From an uncultured Actinomycetes bacterium (GTDB lineage: Bacteria; Actinomycetota; Thermoleophilia; Solirubrobacterales; 70-9): a DNA stretch of 7,327 nucleotides. Every line of letters begins with the position of its first letter. Within the stretch, counting starts at the first letter, position 1. The stretch spans positions 1 through 7,327 of the forward strand of contig CAMPIP010000118.1 of assembly GCA_946886425.1 (NCBI GenBank), in the 5' to 3' direction. The notes below the pieces were generated by a model. The model was not told the DNA's origin and made no database searches. It was given only the letters and a program-made list of their open reading frames with translations. The position numbers and the translations under genes were made by a program. Positions 5,029 through 7,327 of the stretch are shown piece by piece.

Positions 5029-5898
5029 ATGAGCGATCCAGCGCGGCAGTTGCGGGCGGTCGGGGAGGCCAACCAGGCGGTGCAGGGAGTGGCCGGCCAG
5101 GCCCTCGAGTGGGTGCGGTTGAGCGAGCAGCGCGTCAAGGACGCGGAAGCGCGTGCCGACGGAGTCCGTGACCAGCTCAAGGACCGGGCGATGGAGACGC
5201 TACGCAAAGTCTCCGAGGAGGCAAAGAGTCGGATCGCCGCCGAGCGCGAGGGGCGCCAGCAGGCCGAGGCGAAGGTCGCCGGCGCCGAGGCGGCCCGCGA
5301 CCGCGCGGAGAAAGCTTTCGAGGATCTGAAGCTGCGGACCGAGCAGGAGCGCGAGGAGGCCTTCGCCCGCGCCGCCGGTGCCCAGGAGGAGGCCGACAAG
5401 GCGGTTGCCGAGGCCGTCGAGCACCTGCGGGTCGAGGCCGACCGCCGCGAGCGCGAAGCTCGTGAGGTCGCACAGGCCGAGGCGGACCGGCGCGTCGCCG
5501 CCGCCGAGCAGCGCGCCGCCGAAGCCGAGGCCGCCGCGGCCGAGGCGCACGAGACCGCGGTCCGTCTGGAGACCGAGATCGAGCGGCGGGTGATGGAGGG
5601 AACCGAGGACGTCCGCCGCGAAGCCGAGGAGAGCATCCGCACCTTGGTCGAGAAGGTCGAGGAGGAGGCGACGCAGTCGGCGCGCTCCCGGGCCGAGGAG
5701 CAGCTGCGGGTCGAGTCCGACCGGATCCGGGTCCAGGCCGAGAAGCGCGAAGAGCGGGCTCGGCAGGCGACCGAGGACGAGATCAAGGCCAGCGCCAACA
5801 AGGCCAAGCGCGAGGTGCTGGCGGCCGCCGAGGAGAATTCCCCGACCTGGCTGCGCAGCGATTCCGGCGCCTCGACCGCCGGCTACCGCACCTTTTGA
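5029..5898 (+). CDS. Long alpha-helical coiled-coil protein, function unknown
   Basis: The product is 289 residues and dominated by Ala, Glu, Arg, Lys and Gln. Residues from about 30 to 268 read as continuous charged helix without proline or cysteine, with many REAEE- and AAEAEA-type segments, so a long dimeric coiled coil is likely. There is no signal peptide and no membrane helix. Two ends break the pattern: the N-terminus (MSDPARQLRAVGEANQAV) with Trp28 in LEWVRL, and a C-terminal tail beginning NSPTWLRS and ending AGYRTF, with Trp274 and aromatics that could be a docking peptide. ATG5029 is chosen because TAGTTT lies 8 bases upstream and the upstream TTG at 4993 sits in the candidate -35. 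The composition resembles scaffold or polar-organiser proteins such as the DivIVA helical region or ATP synthase b-type stalks, but no diagnostic motif supports either. It lies directly upstream of cysS with an independent candidate promoter between them. Confidence 0.8.
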   Translation: MSDPARQLRAVGEANQAVQGVAGQALEWVRLSEQRVKDAEARADGVRDQLKDRAMETLRKVSEEAKSRIAAEREGRQQAEAKVAGAEAARDRAEKAFEDLKLRTEQEREEAFARAAGAQEEADKAVAEAVEHLRVEADRREREAREVAQAEADRRVAAAEQRAAEAEAAAAEAHETAVRLETEIERRVMEGTEDVRREAEESIRTLVEKVEEEATQSARSRAEEQLRVESDRIRVQAEKREERARQATEDEIKASANKAKREVLAAAEENSPTWLRSDSGASTAGYRTF

Positions 5899-5903
5899 TC
5901 ATC

Positions 5904-5909
5904 TAGTCT
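5904..5909 (+). promoter_or_regulatory. Candidate -10 element for cysS
   Basis: TAGTCT lies 5 bases after the stop of the coiled-coil gene and 10 bases before the cysS ATG. It is identical in sequence and spacing to the element before the AMP-binding gene. No Shine-Dalgarno precedes the ATG, fitting a near-leaderless transcript. No convincing -35 is visible. Confidence 0.45.
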
Positions 5910-5919
5910 CGACCTCGCG

Positions 5920-7272
<1,353 letters not shown>

Positions 7273-7320
7273 GCGTTGTGGACTTTTCCCTTGCTGGGGC
7301 AGGGAAAAAATCCACAACGC
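7273..7320 (+). terminator. Long near-perfect hairpin directly after cysS
   Basis: The first base after the cysS stop begins an inverted repeat. GCGTTGTGGA (7273-7282) pairs with TCCACAACGC (7311-7320), 10 bp, and TTTTCCCT (7284-7291) pairs with AGGGAAAA (7301-7308), 8 bp. The stems are separated by a 1x2 internal loop, and the apical loop is 9 bases. No U-tract follows, so it is an I-shaped (U-less) terminator candidate, common in high-GC actinobacteria. It could instead be an mRNA-stabilising hairpin or a dispersed palindromic repeat. The remaining 7 bases restart with GTTG and contain no recognisable gene. Confidence 0.6.
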
Positions 7321-7327
7321 GTTGCTG

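Noticed and set aside
5200..5800. Apparent DNA repeats rich in GCCGAGG in the coiled-coil gene
   Set aside because: They follow from repeated Ala-Glu codons in a coiled coil and do not form regular units.
7276..7318. DnaA-box-like sequences (TCCACA cores) in both arms of the final hairpin
   Set aside because: Each matches only 7 of 9 bases of the relevant consensus, there is no cluster, and the inverted pair is explained by the palindrome itself.
7273..7327. Possible start of a CRISPR array
   Set aside because: Only one palindromic unit plus a six-base restart is visible; there is no spacer-repeat periodicity and no cas gene.

Overview
The window is a dense, high-GC stretch of bacterial chromosome that looks actinobacterial. 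The order disA (3' end), carD, ispD, ispF, cysS follows the conserved actinobacterial housekeeping neighbourhood, for example the Mycobacterium disA/carD/ispD/ispF/cysS1 region. The extra genes in between and the divergence of the proteins suggest a deep-branching lineage such as Thermoleophilia/Solirubrobacterales. That placement is an inference, not something a motif proves. I see no mobile element, CRISPR array, tRNA or rRNA.

Layout. Positions 2-502 hold the C-terminal part of the c-di-AMP synthase DisA. Positions 540-1097 hold a CarD-family RNA polymerase-binding regulator, which appears to start at an AUU codon behind a strong Shine-Dalgarno. Positions 1108-1809 hold IspD (MEP isoprenoid pathway), which has no canonical start codon. 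Positions 1817-1966 on the minus strand hold a 49-residue two-helix membrane mini-protein. It is convergent with ispD across a small palindrome and divergent from the next gene. Positions 1994-2830 hold a HisJ-type PHP phosphatase, whose stop overlaps the start of ispF (2830-3282). Positions 3296-4945 hold an acyl-CoA synthetase-like AMP-binding enzyme, 5029-5898 a coiled-coil protein of unknown function, and 5920-7272 cysteinyl-tRNA synthetase. A long near-perfect hairpin follows directly after cysS (7273-7320). No gene-free gap exceeds about 85 bases.

Expression logic. Two regimes are visible. carD has a clear Shine-Dalgarno and ispD a weaker one, and both have odd start codons. Each of the five genes not tightly coupled to an upstream gene (mini-protein, PHP, AMP-binding, coiled-coil, cysS) has a TAnnnT hexamer, mostly TAGTCT-like, 8-10 bases before its start codon and no Shine-Dalgarno. 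That is the signature of leaderless or near-leaderless transcripts. At 1976-1985 two such hexamers face opposite ways and share two bases, which suggests one bidirectional promoter.

Biological theme. The region combines second-messenger synthesis (DisA), global control of transcription initiation (CarD), isoprenoid precursor synthesis (IspD, IspF), fatty-acid or carboxylate activation and Cys-tRNA charging. I do not find a convincing new multi-gene system. The items most worth checking are the non-canonical starts of carD and ispD, the repeated leaderless promoter signature, the hidden membrane mini-protein and the hairpin after cysS.
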